Assembly (NCBI GenBank): GCA_947448955.1
Contig: CANFPU010000001.1
Span: 36,342 to 100,341 of the forward strand
Direction of reading: 5' to 3'
Source of the DNA: Burkholderiales bacterium
Lineage (GTDB): Bacteria; Pseudomonadota; Gammaproteobacteria; Burkholderiales; Burkholderiaceae_C
Length of the DNA: 64,000 nucleotides
Under the pieces are notes generated by a model. That model searched no databases. It was not told the DNA's origin and was given only the letters and a program-made list of their open reading frames with translations. Made by a program: the position numbers and the translations under genes. Shown here one piece after another: positions 53,082 to 62,464 of the stretch (the first letter of the stretch is position 1; the number at the start of each line of letters is the position of its first letter).

Positions 53082-54761
53082 CTAGACTGGAGAAATGGTG
53101 ACCGGCAAACTGGATACCGGAAAACTAGCTGACAGGCTGGACATCACCTCGATGAAGTAGGGTTGGCGAGCCGCCAAGCCGCGCGCCAGTGCCGCGTCGA
53201 TCTGGTCGGCGGTGCCAACCCGCTCGGCCTGGATGCCAAAGGCGCGCGCAATGCCGACGAAGTCAGGGTTGGTCAAGCTGGTGCCCACATGGCGGCCCGG
53301 GTATTGCCGCTCCTGGTGAACCCGGATCGACCCATAGGACTGGTTGTTCGACAGGATGAACAGGATCGGCAATTGCCGGTCGACGGCGACGATCATCTCG
53401 TTGCCGGTCATCATGAAACCGCCGTCGCCCACCAGGCAGACCACACGCTGGCCCGTGCTGCGCAGTTGCGAGGCGATCGCGGCTGGTGTGCCGTAGCCCA
53501 TCGCGCCCGACAGCGGCGCCATCAAGCGTTGCGGATAGGCGAACGGCAGGTGACGGTAGACCGGTGCGGCAAAAGTCCCAGCGTCGAGACAGACGATCGC
53601 ATCGGCCGGCAGGCTGGCTTCCAGCCTGGCGACGACCTCGACGAACGGCAGCCCATCGTCAACCAGTGCGCGTGGTGCAGGCCAGGCGGCGATGCGCTGG
53701 TGGAGGCTGCGCAGGCGGCTGACCCAAGCCCGGCGCTGCGGCACCACGACGGCACCGTCGATCGCGGCCAGCGCAGCGGCGAACGGCGCCGGGTCAGCGA
53801 CGATGCCGAAATCAGCGACGAAATGCAGTCCCACGGCCCGGTCATCGGGATAAACATGCACCAAGGTCTGCGCGGGCTTGGGCAGCCGCGGAAAGGTGTA
53901 GCCCTGGGTCGTGATGTCCCCCAAGCGGGTGCCGATCGCCAGGATCAGGTCGCTCGAATCGAAGGCCGCGATCTGGTCCTTGGGGTTGGCCAAACCGAGG
54001 TCGCCGACGAACAAATCATGTCGATTCGGAAAGAGATCGTGCTGGCGGAATGACACCGCCACCGGCACCTGAAAACGCTCGGCCAATGCCAGCAGTGAAA
54101 ACCGGCCAGCGCTCGAATCCAGCGCGCCGCCCGCGATGATCAACGGGCGTTCAGCACGGCACAACAACGCATGGATCTCCGCCAGAGCGTCTGGGGCAGG
54201 CAGGCGCGCGACCGGCGCAGGCAACTGCCAGTTCCGCTGGGTGACCGGCTGTTGCTGGATGTCTTCGGGCACGACTAACACGACCGGACCGGGCGTGCCG
54301 GTGGTCGCGATCCGCAAGGCCTTGAATGCGGCCTCAGCCAACTGGTCAGGAGCGGTGACTTCGACGACCCACTTCGCGATCGACCCGAACATCTGTTGGT
54401 AGTCGATCTCCTGAAACGCCTGTCGGCGCAGATCGGCTTTGGGAATCTGCCCAATCACCAAGATCAGCGGCACCGCATCCTGCTGGGCGGTGTGAACGGC
54501 GATCGCCGCGTTGGTGGCACCGGGGCCGCGACTCACCATCACGATACCTGGCAGGCGCGTCAATCGCCCATCCGCGCAGGCCATGAAACCGGCGCCGCTT
54601 TCGTGGCGACAGGTCAGCACGTCAATCTGCGGAAAATCGCTCAACGCGTCGAGGATGCCAAGATAGCTTTCGCCTGGCACCAGGAAGACGCGGTCGATGC
54701 CATTGCTGGCAAAAACCGCCAGCATCGCGTGCGCCGAGGTGCTGGCTTGGTTCGGGCTCAT
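53082..54761 (-). CDS. ThDP-binding enzyme (acetolactate synthase-like)
   Basis: 559-aa full-length ThDP enzyme with three domains: N-terminal VFLVPGESYLGILDAL, with RHESGAGFMACADGRLT supplying the catalytic glutamate, a central part with FPVAVSFRQHDLFP-like sequence (nucleotide-fold), and the C-terminal ThDP motif VCLVGDGGFMMTGNEM with NNQSYGSIRVHQ. It resembles the broader acetolactate synthase large-subunit group without a regulatory subunit, so it may be a decarboxylase or carboligase. Convergent with the two-subunit enzyme, and upstream of the TctA gene product on the same strand. Confidence 0.88.
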   Translation of the reverse strand: MSPNQASTSAHAMLAVFASNGIDRVFLVPGESYLGILDALSDFPQIDVLTCRHESGAGFMACADGRLTRLPGIVMVSRGPGATNAAIAVHTAQQDAVPLILVIGQIPKADLRRQAFQEIDYQQMFGSIAKWVVEVTAPDQLAEAAFKALRIATTGTPGPVVLVVPEDIQQQPVTQRNWQLPAPVARLPAPDALAEIHALLCRAERPLIIAGGALDSSAGRFSLLALAERFQVPVAVSFRQHDLFPNRHDLFVGDLGLANPKDQIAAFDSSDLILAIGTRLGDITTQGYTFPRLPKPAQTLVHVYPDDRAVGLHFVADFGIVADPAPFAAALAAIDGAVVVPQRRAWVSRLRSLHQRIAAWPAPRALVDDGLPFVEVVARLEASLPADAIVCLDAGTFAAPVYRHLPFAYPQRLMAPLSGAMGYGTPAAIASQLRSTGQRVVCLVGDGGFMMTGNEMIVAVDRQLPILFILSNNQSYGSIRVHQERQYPGRHVGTSLTNPDFVGIARAFGIQAERVGTADQIDAALARGLAARQPYFIEVMSSLSASFPVSSLPVTISPV

Positions 54762-54819
54762 CGGGCGTTTTGGTTGGCGAGCTGAGCCCGTCAAGCCGTG
54801 GCGTTATGACACCACGCGC

Positions 54820-56307
54820 TCAAGCCCGCGGCGCAGCAACCCGACGCGGCCACAAACCGGCGCCGAGGATCACCGCCGCCGCGACGGCAAACCCGATGGA
54901 CAGCGGGCTGTGCAGGAAGATCGCCGGGTCGCCATCGGAGATGGACAGCGCCTGACGCACCGAGCGCTCGAAGATCGGCCCCAGCACATAGGCCAGGATC
55001 ACGATGCCCAGGTCAAAGCCGCGGCGCCGCAGGAAGAAACCAAGAAAGCCGAAGACCACCGCGACCACCACATCGTCGGCATTGCCGCTGTTGGAATAGA
55101 CCCCAACCAGGCAAACGACCAAGATCATCGGCGTCAGGAAGGCGCGCGGGATGTCGAGGATGCGCACGAACAGCCCGATCAGTGGCAGGTTGAGCACCAG
55201 CAGCATGATGTTGCCGATGTACATGCTGGCCACCACGCCCCAGAACACCTCGGGCTGGCGCTCCAGAATGGTTGGTCCGGGCGTGACACCGTGGATCATG
55301 AAGGCGCCCAGCAGCAACGCGGTGATCGCATTGGCGGGGATGCCCATGCAAAGCAGGGGCACGAAGGCACCAGCAGTGCCGGCATTGTTGGCCGCTTCGG
55401 GTCCGGCCAGTCCTTCGACCGCGCCCTTGCCGAATTCCTCGGGATGGCGAGACAGCCTGCGTTCAACGGCATAAGACAAGAAGGACGCGATCACTGCGCC
55501 GCCTCCCGGCAACAAGCCGACCAGAAAACCCAGCACCGAGCCGCGGCCAATCGGACCGATCGATCGCTTGGCCTCTTCGGCCGTGGGCAGAAATCCAGCG
55601 AGGCCTTTGGGTGGCGCGAGGATCTTGAGTTCTTCCTCGCTGCGCGTGGCCATGAACAACACCTCGGACAGGCCAAACAGACCAATCGCCAGGGGCACCA
55701 GGTTCACACCGTCGCCCAGGGTCAGGATGCCGAAAGTCAGCCGAGGCGTCATGCTCATCGGGTCGGCGCCCACCGTGCCCAGCAGCAGGCCAAAAGCGGC
55801 CATCAGCAGCGCGCGCGGCAGCGAACCGCCAGACATATAGGTGACCATGGCCAGCCCGGCGAGCATCATCATCGCGTACTCGGATGGCCCAAAAGCCAGC
55901 ACCAAGCGCGACAGCGGTGGCGACAAAAACGTGATCGCGAGCGTGCCGGCGGTGCCAGCGATGAACGAGCCGATGCCGGCAATGAACAACGCCGAACCCG
56001 CCCTGCCCTTGCGCGCCATTTCGTAGCCGTCTAGACAGGTCACGACCGACGAAGCCTCGCCGGGAATGCGCATCAGCACCGAGGTGACCGTGCCGCCGTA
56101 AGCAACGCCGTAATAGATGCCCGAGAGCATGATGATGGCCGAGGTGACGTCCATCTTGAACGTGATCGGCAGCAGGATCGCGATCGTGGTCAGCGGACCC
56201 AGCCCTGGCAGGATCCCCACCACCGTGCCCAAGAAGGCACCGATAAAACAGTACATCAGGTTGGCCGGTGTCATCACGACCGCAAAACCGCCCAGCAACG
56301 CTTCCAT
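54820..56307 (-). CDS. tctA: Tripartite tricarboxylate transporter, large permease TctA
   Basis: 495-aa membrane protein with about 12 helices. TctA landmarks: FIGAFLGTVVGILPGLGPLTTIAILLP near the start, GIYYGVAYGGTVTSVLMRIPGEASS, and the second-half counterpart FLVGLLPGGGAVIASFLSYA with PEAANNAGTAGAFVPLLCMGIP. Start 56307 begins the conserved part. Follows TctB by 2 bases. Uses the proton or sodium gradient to import a carboxylate delivered by TctC. Confidence 0.95.
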   Translation of the reverse strand: MEALLGGFAVVMTPANLMYCFIGAFLGTVVGILPGLGPLTTIAILLPITFKMDVTSAIIMLSGIYYGVAYGGTVTSVLMRIPGEASSVVTCLDGYEMARKGRAGSALFIAGIGSFIAGTAGTLAITFLSPPLSRLVLAFGPSEYAMMMLAGLAMVTYMSGGSLPRALLMAAFGLLLGTVGADPMSMTPRLTFGILTLGDGVNLVPLAIGLFGLSEVLFMATRSEEELKILAPPKGLAGFLPTAEEAKRSIGPIGRGSVLGFLVGLLPGGGAVIASFLSYAVERRLSRHPEEFGKGAVEGLAGPEAANNAGTAGAFVPLLCMGIPANAITALLLGAFMIHGVTPGPTILERQPEVFWGVVASMYIGNIMLLVLNLPLIGLFVRILDIPRAFLTPMILVVCLVGVYSNSGNADDVVVAVVFGFLGFFLRRRGFDLGIVILAYVLGPIFERSVRQALSISDGDPAIFLHSPLSIGFAVAAAVILGAGLWPRRVAAPRA

Positions 56308-56309
56308 GG

Positions 56310-56840
56310 TCAGCGCACCAATGAGAAAAAGGCTTGCTCGATGAAGCTCGACGGCAAGTCGACCCGCAGCAACCAACCAAAGCCGACCAAACCGACCGCT
56401 GCGCAGCCCAGGCCGTAGCCGATCGCCGCGAACCAGGAACGGCCCTCGGCAAAGCGCACGATCAACACCGAGACTGCAATTGACGTCAAGGTAAAGCCCA
56501 CCCAAGCCGCACCCGCCGCCAGCACCAACAGACTGAGTGAATAGATCACAAAGCCGGCGCGCGTGCGCTGGCGGGTCTCGGCATCGATGACGTCGGTGTC
56601 GCCTTCCTCGGTGGCCGCGGCGCGTCCGGGCCAGATCAGCACAATCAGCGCGAGCAACGCAAAGACCAGCGCGACCATCACCGGAAACAAGCCTGGCCCT
56701 GGGCCTTCAATGCTCCAGCGCTCCAGGCTCAGCGATTGCCACAAGCCCAGCAACGCGAGCAACAGCAAACCCGCTGCGGCGATGCGAGAACCGGTCAAAG
56801 GCTGCGCGGGCGGCACAGCCGCATCGTCCGAGCCCGACAT
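56310..56840 (-). CDS. tctB: Tripartite tricarboxylate transporter, small permease TctB
   Basis: 176-aa, four-helix small membrane subunit (LLLLALLGLWQSLSLERW; FPVMVALVFALLALIVLIWP; FVIYSLSLLVLAAGAAWVGF). TctB sequences vary but the size and helix number fit, as does the position between tctC and tctA. The start codon overlaps the tctC stop by one base (TGATG). Confidence 0.92.
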   Translation of the reverse strand: MSGSDDAAVPPAQPLTGSRIAAAGLLLLALLGLWQSLSLERWSIEGPGPGLFPVMVALVFALLALIVLIWPGRAAATEEGDTDVIDAETRQRTRAGFVIYSLSLLVLAAGAAWVGFTLTSIAVSVLIVRFAEGRSWFAAIGYGLGCAAVGLVGFGWLLRVDLPSSFIEQAFFSLVR

Positions 56841-57805
56841 CAGCGCTTCTTCACCATGCCGGTCTCGGCCAGGATTGGCGACAACTCGCCCTCGATCTTC
56901 TTCAGATAGGCCTTGTAGTCAGCGCCACTGCGGTGGATGGCCACCATGCCGAGCGCGGAGATCTGGTTTTGCACGCTCTTGTCGGCCATCACATCAGCCA
57001 GCGCGGCCTCCATGCGTTGCTTGATCGCCGGGTCGACACCGGCCGGGTAGGCATAGCCGAACGGGCCGTTGGTGACCGCATCGAATCCCAACTCGCGCAA
57101 GGTCTTGACCTCCGGGTAGTCGGGCCAGCGCTCGGGGCCGGCCGCTGCGAGAAAGCGCAGCTTGCCACCGTCGATCTGCGGCCGCATTTCAGCCACCGTC
57201 TGGATGCAGGCATCGACATGGCCACCGACCGCCTGCGCAACCGCCTCGACCCCGCCGGCAAAAACCACCCAGCGGAAGCGCCCGCCGGTGATCTTGGCGA
57301 GTTGGTACATCGCGACCACGTTGGTGACATTGTTCGAACCATAGGTCACCAGCCGTTGCTTGCTGGTGGCGATCAGGTCATCGATGGTCTTGATCGGCGA
57401 GTTGATGCCCACGCCGATGCCATAGCGCAGCGCCGCAACCTGGCCGAGCACATCGAACGCCTCCCAGGGTTTGTATTTGACGTCCATCAGGCTGGGCACG
57501 GTGATGTGGCTGGAAATCGCCACCAAGCCCATCGTGTAGCCATCGGGTGCGGCCGCCGCCAAGGTCGTGGGCCCGAGTGCGCCCGCACCACCGACCACGT
57601 TCTTGACGATCACCGTCGCCCCGAGCCGCTTCTCGAGCGCCACCGCGATCAGTCTGGCGGTTAGATCGGTTGAAGCGCCCGGCGCATTGGGGTTGATCAA
57701 CGTGATCTCGCGGGTCGGCCACTTGGCTGTTTCCGCCAGCGCCGAAGGGCCCGCGACGGCGGCAGCCACCGCGCCGCCCGCCTTCAGTACGGTTCTACGA
57801 TCCAT
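56840..57805 (-). CDS. tctC: Tripartite tricarboxylate transporter receptor TctC (Bug family)
   Basis: Periplasmic substrate receptor of 321 aa; signal MDRRTVLKAGGAVAAAVAG, probably twin-arginine-type, then REITLINPNAPGASTDLTAR and VIVKNVVGGAGALGPTTLAA, the Bug pattern. GGAG precedes the ATG at 57805. First gene of a complete tctCBA operon, unlike the two other Bug receptors in the window. Ligand unknown; the nearby dehydrogenase and ThDP genes point to a di- or hydroxycarboxylate. Confidence 0.94.
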   Translation of the reverse strand: MDRRTVLKAGGAVAAAVAGPSALAETAKWPTREITLINPNAPGASTDLTARLIAVALEKRLGATVIVKNVVGGAGALGPTTLAAAAPDGYTMGLVAISSHITVPSLMDVKYKPWEAFDVLGQVAALRYGIGVGINSPIKTIDDLIATSKQRLVTYGSNNVTNVVAMYQLAKITGGRFRWVVFAGGVEAVAQAVGGHVDACIQTVAEMRPQIDGGKLRFLAAAGPERWPDYPEVKTLRELGFDAVTNGPFGYAYPAGVDPAIKQRMEAALADVMADKSVQNQISALGMVAIHRSGADYKAYLKKIEGELSPILAETGMVKKR

Positions 57806-58018
57806 TTGGGTCTGTCTCCACTTTGTGACTTGTCGCACCATGGCCCTGGTGGCCAAGCATTGGGACCAGTCTAGTGGAGGAGGTCAGGCCAAGGCCAGCG
57901 GATGAACCCTGATCGCATGCGGATCGCATGCGGATCGAATAAGGATCGTTCGGCCCGATCTTTCGAGAAGCACCCGATGGCCTGACGCAGGCTTCGGCGC
58001 AGGCGCTGCGCCATCGAC

Positions 58019-59152
58019 CTACTCGTGGTGGTCGTAGGCCTGGAAGCCCGCCAGTTTGACCAGGCTGTCCCGCTTGGCCGCCGAATAGTCGCTCAGCACC
58101 ATCTCCTTGACCAGTTCGTGCAGTGTCGTGGTGGGCTCCCAGCCGAGCTTGGCCTTGGCCTTGCTCGGGTCGCCCAACAAGGTCTCGACTTCGGTGGGGC
58201 GGTAATAGCGCGGGTCGACCTTGACGATCACCTCGCCCGGTTTGCACTTGGCGCGCAGCTCGCCGTCGATGCGTTCGACCTTGGCCACCACGCCGACCTC
58301 TTGCTCGCCGTGGCCCTCAAAACGGACCGTGATACCGAGTTCGAGCGCCGCGAACTCGACGAACTGGCGAACGCTGTACTGCACTCCGGTGGCGATCACG
58401 AAGTCCTCAGCCACTTGCTGCTGCAGCATCAACCACTGCATCTGCACATAGTCGCGGGCATGGCCCCAGTCGCGCAGCGCGCTCAGGTTGCCCAAGTGCA
58501 AGCAGTCCTGCAGGCCCAGCGCGATGCGCGCCATGGCGCGGGTGATCTTGCGCGTGACGAAGGTCTCACCGCGAACAGGGCTCTCGTGGTTGAACAAGAT
58601 GCCATTGCAGGCGTACAAACCGTAGGCCTCGCGGTAGTTGACGGTGATCCAGTAGGCGTACATCTTGGCCACGGCGTAAGGGCTTCGCGGGTAGAAAGGC
58701 GTGGTCTCCTTCTGCGGTGTCTCCTGCACCAAGCCGTACAGCTCGCTGGTCGAGGCCTGGTAGAAGCGGGTCTTCTTCTCCAGCCCCAGGATGCGTATCG
58801 CTTCGAGCAGGCGCAGCGTGCCGATGCCGTCGGCATTGGCGGTGTACTCGGGCGTCTCAAAGCTCACCGCCACATGGCTCATCGCGGCCAGGTTGTAGAT
58901 CTCGTCGGGCTGCACCTGCTGGACGATGCGGATCAGGTTGGTGCTGTCGGTCAGGTCACCGTAATGCAGCTTGAAACGCTGGTGCTCGACATGCGGATCC
59001 TGGTAGAGATGGTCGACCCGGTCGGTATTGAACAGGCTGGCGCGGCGCTTGATGCCATGCACCACATAGCCTTTGCTCAGCAGCAATTCGGCGAGGTAAG
59101 CGCCGTCTTGGCCGGTAACACCGGTGATCAGGGCGACTTTGGGCTGGGTCAT
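58019..59152 (-). CDS. gmd: GDP-mannose 4,6-dehydratase
   Basis: 377-aa short-chain dehydrogenase converting GDP-D-mannose to GDP-4-keto-6-deoxymannose. [20 protein letters not shown] at the N-terminus is the NADP-binding loop; catalytic [20 protein letters not shown] and [20 protein letters not shown] carry the T/E/Y/K residues. The C-terminal [20 protein letters not shown] is the GMD signature. Start 59152 begins the Rossmann strand. Follows fcl by 40 bases in an operon. Confidence 0.96.
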   Translation of the reverse strand: MTQPKVALITGVTGQDGAYLAELLLSKGYVVHGIKRRASLFNTDRVDHLYQDPHVEHQRFKLHYGDLTDSTNLIRIVQQVQPDEIYNLAAMSHVAVSFETPEYTANADGIGTLRLLEAIRILGLEKKTRFYQASTSELYGLVQETPQKETTPFYPRSPYAVAKMYAYWITVNYREAYGLYACNGILFNHESPVRGETFVTRKITRAMARIALGLQDCLHLGNLSALRDWGHARDYVQMQWLMLQQQVAEDFVIATGVQYSVRQFVEFAALELGITVRFEGHGEQEVGVVAKVERIDGELRAKCKPGEVIVKVDPRYYRPTEVETLLGDPSKAKAKLGWEPTTTLHELVKEMVLSDYSAAKRDSLVKLAGFQAYDHHE

Positions 59153-59192
59153 GGTGTGCGGGTCACGGTTATAGAAACCAGGCGGGTTCGGC

Positions 59193-60119
59193 TCAAGTCC
59201 GGCCCAGGAAATCTGCGTAAGCGCGGGCAATGCCGTCACGCAGCGGCACACCCGCACGCCACCCAGCGGCCGCCAGGCGGCCGACGTCGAGCAGTTTGCG
59301 CGGCGTGCCATCGGGCTTGCTGGCGTCGAAGACGATGCGGCCCTGGTAACCCACGACCTGCATCACGGTCTCGGCAAGCTCGCGAATCGTCACATCGTCG
59401 CCAGTGCCGATGTTGAGCAACGGACCGTCATAGGCCTGCGCCATCAAGTGCACGCAGGCATCAGCCAGGTCGTCGACATACAAAAACTCACGCCGCGGCG
59501 TGCCGCTGCCCCAGACCACGAACTGCGCATCGCCGCGTTGCTTGGCCTCATGTGCTTTGCGGATCAAGGCTGGCAGCACATGGCTGTTGGCGAGGTCGTA
59601 GTTGTCGTTGGGCCCATACAGATTGGTCGGCATCACACTGATGTACTGACGACCGTATTGCCGGTTGTAGGCCTCGGCCAACTTGACGCCCGCGATCTTG
59701 GCGATCGCATAAGGCTCGTTGGTGGGTTCGAGCGGGCCGGTCAGCAGGTACTCTTCCTTGATCGGTTGCGGACAGTCACGCGGGTAAATGCAACTCGAAC
59801 CCAAGAACATCAGCCGCTGTACACCTGCCAGATGGGCGCCGTGGATCAGACCAGTCTCGATCAAAAGGTTCTGGTGCAAGAAGTCTGCCCTGAACTCGTT
59901 GTTGGCCTGGATGCCGCCGACCTTGGCCGCGGCGATGAAGACATAGTCGGGCTTCTCGACGGCGAGAAAGCCATGCACGGCGCGCTGATCCAGCAGGTCG
60001 AGCTCGGCTCGGCTGCGCGTGATCACCTGCGTGTAACCACCCGCCTGCAAGCGACGCACGATCGCGCTGCCGACCATGCCACGATGGCCTGAGACGAAGA
60101 TTTTGGCGTTGAGGTTCAT
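59193..60119 (-). CDS. fcl: GDP-L-fucose synthase
   Basis: 308-aa epimerase/reductase that turns GDP-4-keto-6-deoxymannose into GDP-L-fucose. The N-terminal [17 protein letters not shown], the [20 protein letters not shown] motif with the catalytic serine, and [13 protein letters not shown] with the Tyr-X3-Lys pair are clear. Upstream of gmd and transcribed with it; together they give the activated fucose used in capsule, lipopolysaccharide or exopolysaccharide. No glycosyltransferase is seen next to them in the window. Confidence 0.96.
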   Translation of the reverse strand: MNLNAKIFVSGHRGMVGSAIVRRLQAGGYTQVITRSRAELDLLDQRAVHGFLAVEKPDYVFIAAAKVGGIQANNEFRADFLHQNLLIETGLIHGAHLAGVQRLMFLGSSCIYPRDCPQPIKEEYLLTGPLEPTNEPYAIAKIAGVKLAEAYNRQYGRQYISVMPTNLYGPNDNYDLANSHVLPALIRKAHEAKQRGDAQFVVWGSGTPRREFLYVDDLADACVHLMAQAYDGPLLNIGTGDDVTIRELAETVMQVVGYQGRIVFDASKPDGTPRKLLDVGRLAAAGWRAGVPLRDGIARAYADFLGRT

Positions 60120-60503
60120 GTCAGTTCGCTTCGAGGTCTTGAGGTCTCAACGGCGCCAGTTGCTGCTTGCCAAGTAGCCAAGCGCGCACTCAAACGTCGA
60201 CTTCAAGTTTAACTGGCGACCGCAGACTGCGACGCATGGCGCCCAGGGCCGGTGCGTCAAAGTCGACGGTCGGGGCGCGCCGCGGTGGGGCGGCGCGGTG
60301 GCGCGGCGTGGTCGAGTCCGCTTCACGACAGCGAGGTCGCGGAGCCCGGCGTAGACTGATCGGATGAAGTCGCTGGTCTGGCGAACGACGGTTGTCGAGG
60401 CAAGCCCTTTGGTTTTGGATGACGTCTGCCATCACCGCCCGGGACCCATCGACCCTTGAGAACATTTCCAGGCCATTCAACAACCCTGGTGAGAGAACAG
60501 ACC
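60120..60503. other. Divergent intergenic region between fcl and the phosphotransferase gene
   Basis: 384 bases that should hold divergent promoters. The middle is very G/C-rich with CGCGGTGGGGCGGCGCGGTG near 60280-60300. I see no RNA gene, no coding region and no clear terminator. Confidence 0.4.
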
Positions 60504-61568
60504 ATGCTTGAAGAGACCGTCGCACCCGACCCCAGCCAGCCTTCGATCGGCGCCGTGCGGGACAACCAGCGCCTGGACGAAGCGGCGCTGAACACCTGGT
60601 TCCGTGCCAACGTCGAAAATCCGGTCGAGCCGCTGATGTTGAGCCAATTCAACCGAGGCGCGTCGAACCCGACCTATCTGATCACCGCCGGCCAGACTCG
60701 CTGGGTGCTGCGCAAGAAGCCACCCGGCCAGTTGCTGGCCAGCGCCCACCAGGTCGACCGCGAATACAAGGTGATGTCGGCACTGGGCACCATCGGTTTT
60801 CCGGTGCCTCGGATGCGTGCCTTTTGCGCGGACGAGTCGGTGATCGGCACGGCTTTCTATGTGATGGACTTCCTGGAGGGGCGGATCTTCCGCAATGCCA
60901 GGCTCCCAGGCATCGTACCGGCGGAACGTGCAGCGATCTACGACAACCTCAACGCGACGCTGGCGCGGCTGCACCAGGTCGATTTCGCCGCCATCGGACT
61001 GGCCGACTATGGCCGACCCGGGAACTATTTCCAGCGCCAGATCGATCGCTGGACCAAGCAGTACCGCGGCGCCGAGACTGAAGCCATCCCGGAGATGGAA
61101 CGCTTGATCGCCGAACTGCCCGCGCTGATCCCGGCCAACGAAGAAGTCAGCATCGCCCATGGCGACTTTCGGCTCGAGAACGTGATGTTCCACCCCACCG
61201 AACCGCGCATCATCGCCGTGCTCGACTGGGAGCTGTCCACGCTCGGCCACCCTTTGGCCGACATCGCCTATGGCTGCATCCTCTACCACTCGAATTCAGA
61301 GAGCTGGGGCACGCTAGGCGGCGTGGACTTGAAGGCGGCGGGCATCCCCGACGAAGCAGCGTATGTGGCAGCGTATTGCCGCCGCACCGGCCGCGACGCG
61401 ATCCCCGGTTTCAACGTCTACCTGGCGTTCTCAATGTTCCGCCTGGCGTCGATCGGCCAAGGCGTGTTCAAGCGCAACCTGATCGGCATCGGCAACGCGC
61501 CGGCTTCAGGCGATAACGCCCACACCAAGCATCTGGCAGCCGCAGCCTGCGCGATCCTCGATCGATAG
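60504..61568 (+). CDS. Phosphotransferase family protein (APH-type)
   Basis: 354-aa kinase-fold protein of the aminoglycoside phosphotransferase superfamily, in the group often linked to acyl-CoA dehydrogenases (ACAD10/11-like). The catalytic loop is SIAHGDFRLENVMFHP (HGDXXXXN), followed by VLDWELSTLGHPLADIAY with the metal-binding DXE-type aspartate. LSQFNRGASNPTYLI and WVLRKKPPGQLL are typical of this group. GAGAG precedes ATG 60504. It may phosphorylate hydroxyacyl groups; the ligand is unknown. Confidence 0.88.
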   Translation: MLEETVAPDPSQPSIGAVRDNQRLDEAALNTWFRANVENPVEPLMLSQFNRGASNPTYLITAGQTRWVLRKKPPGQLLASAHQVDREYKVMSALGTIGFPVPRMRAFCADESVIGTAFYVMDFLEGRIFRNARLPGIVPAERAAIYDNLNATLARLHQVDFAAIGLADYGRPGNYFQRQIDRWTKQYRGAETEAIPEMERLIAELPALIPANEEVSIAHGDFRLENVMFHPTEPRIIAVLDWELSTLGHPLADIAYGCILYHSNSESWGTLGGVDLKAAGIPDEAAYVAAYCRRTGRDAIPGFNVYLAFSMFRLASIGQGVFKRNLIGIGNAPASGDNAHTKHLAAAACAILDR

Positions 61569-61796
61569 CAAGCGCGCGGGCCGGTGCTGCCCGGATCAGA
61601 ACCTGATCGTATAAGCAAGAACTGCAAGGCCCTCTGCTAAGCGTTACAACATTTCGAAGAGGACCTATCGCTTCCGTCCAGACGCGCTCGCGCAGCAAAC
61701 AAGAGAATCTAGGCGATTCCACCGAGGATGCCTCGGTCCTTGGCTCGAGCGCCGACAGCGCTGCGGGAGTTCACGTGCATGTTGATCGGGCCGAAA

Positions 61797-62069
61797 CTAG
61801 TTTCCTGCCGCACCGTGTGGCTGCTTACGCCCTTGCTGCCAGCCTTGCAGGGTTCTTACCGAAACGCCTAAGAGCGCGGCGAACTGCGACTGCGAAAGAC
61901 CAGTGTTCTTGCGTGCTTCAATGACGGGCGGCGACACCACGTGCACCTGCCCGGCTTTCATTTCGCGCACCGACTGCAGCAGAGACTGCAGCAGCTCCAC
62001 CGCAAGATCGCGTTTGGCTTCGTAGGCTGCGAGTTCAGCCTTGGTAAGGGGTTTACGCTTCAAGGGCAC
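61797..62069 (-). CDS. HTH antitoxin (HigA/NadS-like), C-terminally shortened
   Basis: A 90-aa protein with GTG start. Residues about 50-85 form a helix-turn-helix (VIEARKNTGLSQSQFAALLG, then VSVRTLQGWQQGRKQP). Type II antitoxins of this class normally continue about 15-20 residues beyond the QGRKQP-G segment (ALLRLAAKHP-like); here a TAG comes at once after HGAAGN. Its start overlaps the end of a toxin-like frame, as in toxin-first operons. The toxin copy is broken, so the antitoxin is probably solitary. Confidence 0.75.
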   Translation of the reverse strand: MPLKRKPLTKAELAAYEAKRDLAVELLQSLLQSVREMKAGQVHVVSPPVIEARKNTGLSQSQFAALLGVSVRTLQGWQQGRKQPHGAAGN

Positions 62070-62166
62070 GGCGAATCTCCTTCAGCTTGGGGCCAGGCAG
62101 GTTGTCTGTTTTTGCCTTGGCGTACAGCATGAGCGACAACCTGGGGCTCCAAAGTGGAACGAGTGA
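62053..62166 (-). pseudogene. C-terminal remnant of a RelE/HigB-like toxin
   Basis: In the frame that ends at TAA 62055-62053, overlapping the antitoxin start, the product reads LSLMLYAKAKTDNLPGPKLK and ends IRRALEA. This is the C-terminal strand and helix of RelE/HigB-type toxins. Upstream the frame soon becomes unlike a toxin and hits a stop inside the attC region, so about three quarters of the gene is missing. Confidence 0.65.
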
Positions 62167-62187
62167 CGATGAGGGCTCGCCTGTGCT

Positions 62188-62313
62188 GCCTAACGTTCTA
62201 GATAAGCGTTCGACGACGACAAAACACCAGGCCCGCGCGGTGCAGGATGAGCCACGGCGCCGTGCGGGCCTGGTGTCCTGCCGTTGGCACTCCGCTTGAA
62301 AGAGGGGTTAGGT
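62188..62313 (-). repeat. Integron attC recombination site
   Basis: Imperfect palindrome of 126 bases. On the minus strand it starts with R'' ACCTAAC (62313-62307) and TTCAAGCGG, has 13-bp arms (ACACCAGGCCCGC and its complement at 62224-62236 and 62263-62275), then CGCTTATCT and ends with R' GTTAGGC (62194-62188). This is the order R''-L''-palindrome-L'-R' of attC sites, and both ends resemble the well-known aadA attC. It separates a broken toxin-antitoxin cassette from an integrase fragment. Confidence 0.85.
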
Positions 62314-62464
62314 ATCACTACGCTGTACCCAGTGCCGGCGGGGTGCCATGAGCCATGCGGCCAACCCTAAGCCAAGCCGCGGTGCCGCAAAGTTCGAGAC
62401 TGCCCACCAAGGAATGAGAACGACGCCGGCCGCCCCCAGGGGGGCAAGCAAAGTGGCCAAGCCA

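Noticed and set aside
61468..61722. 84-codon minus-strand frame after the antitoxin
   Set aside because: No recognisable motif and partly antisense to the phosphotransferase gene; not supported as a cassette gene.
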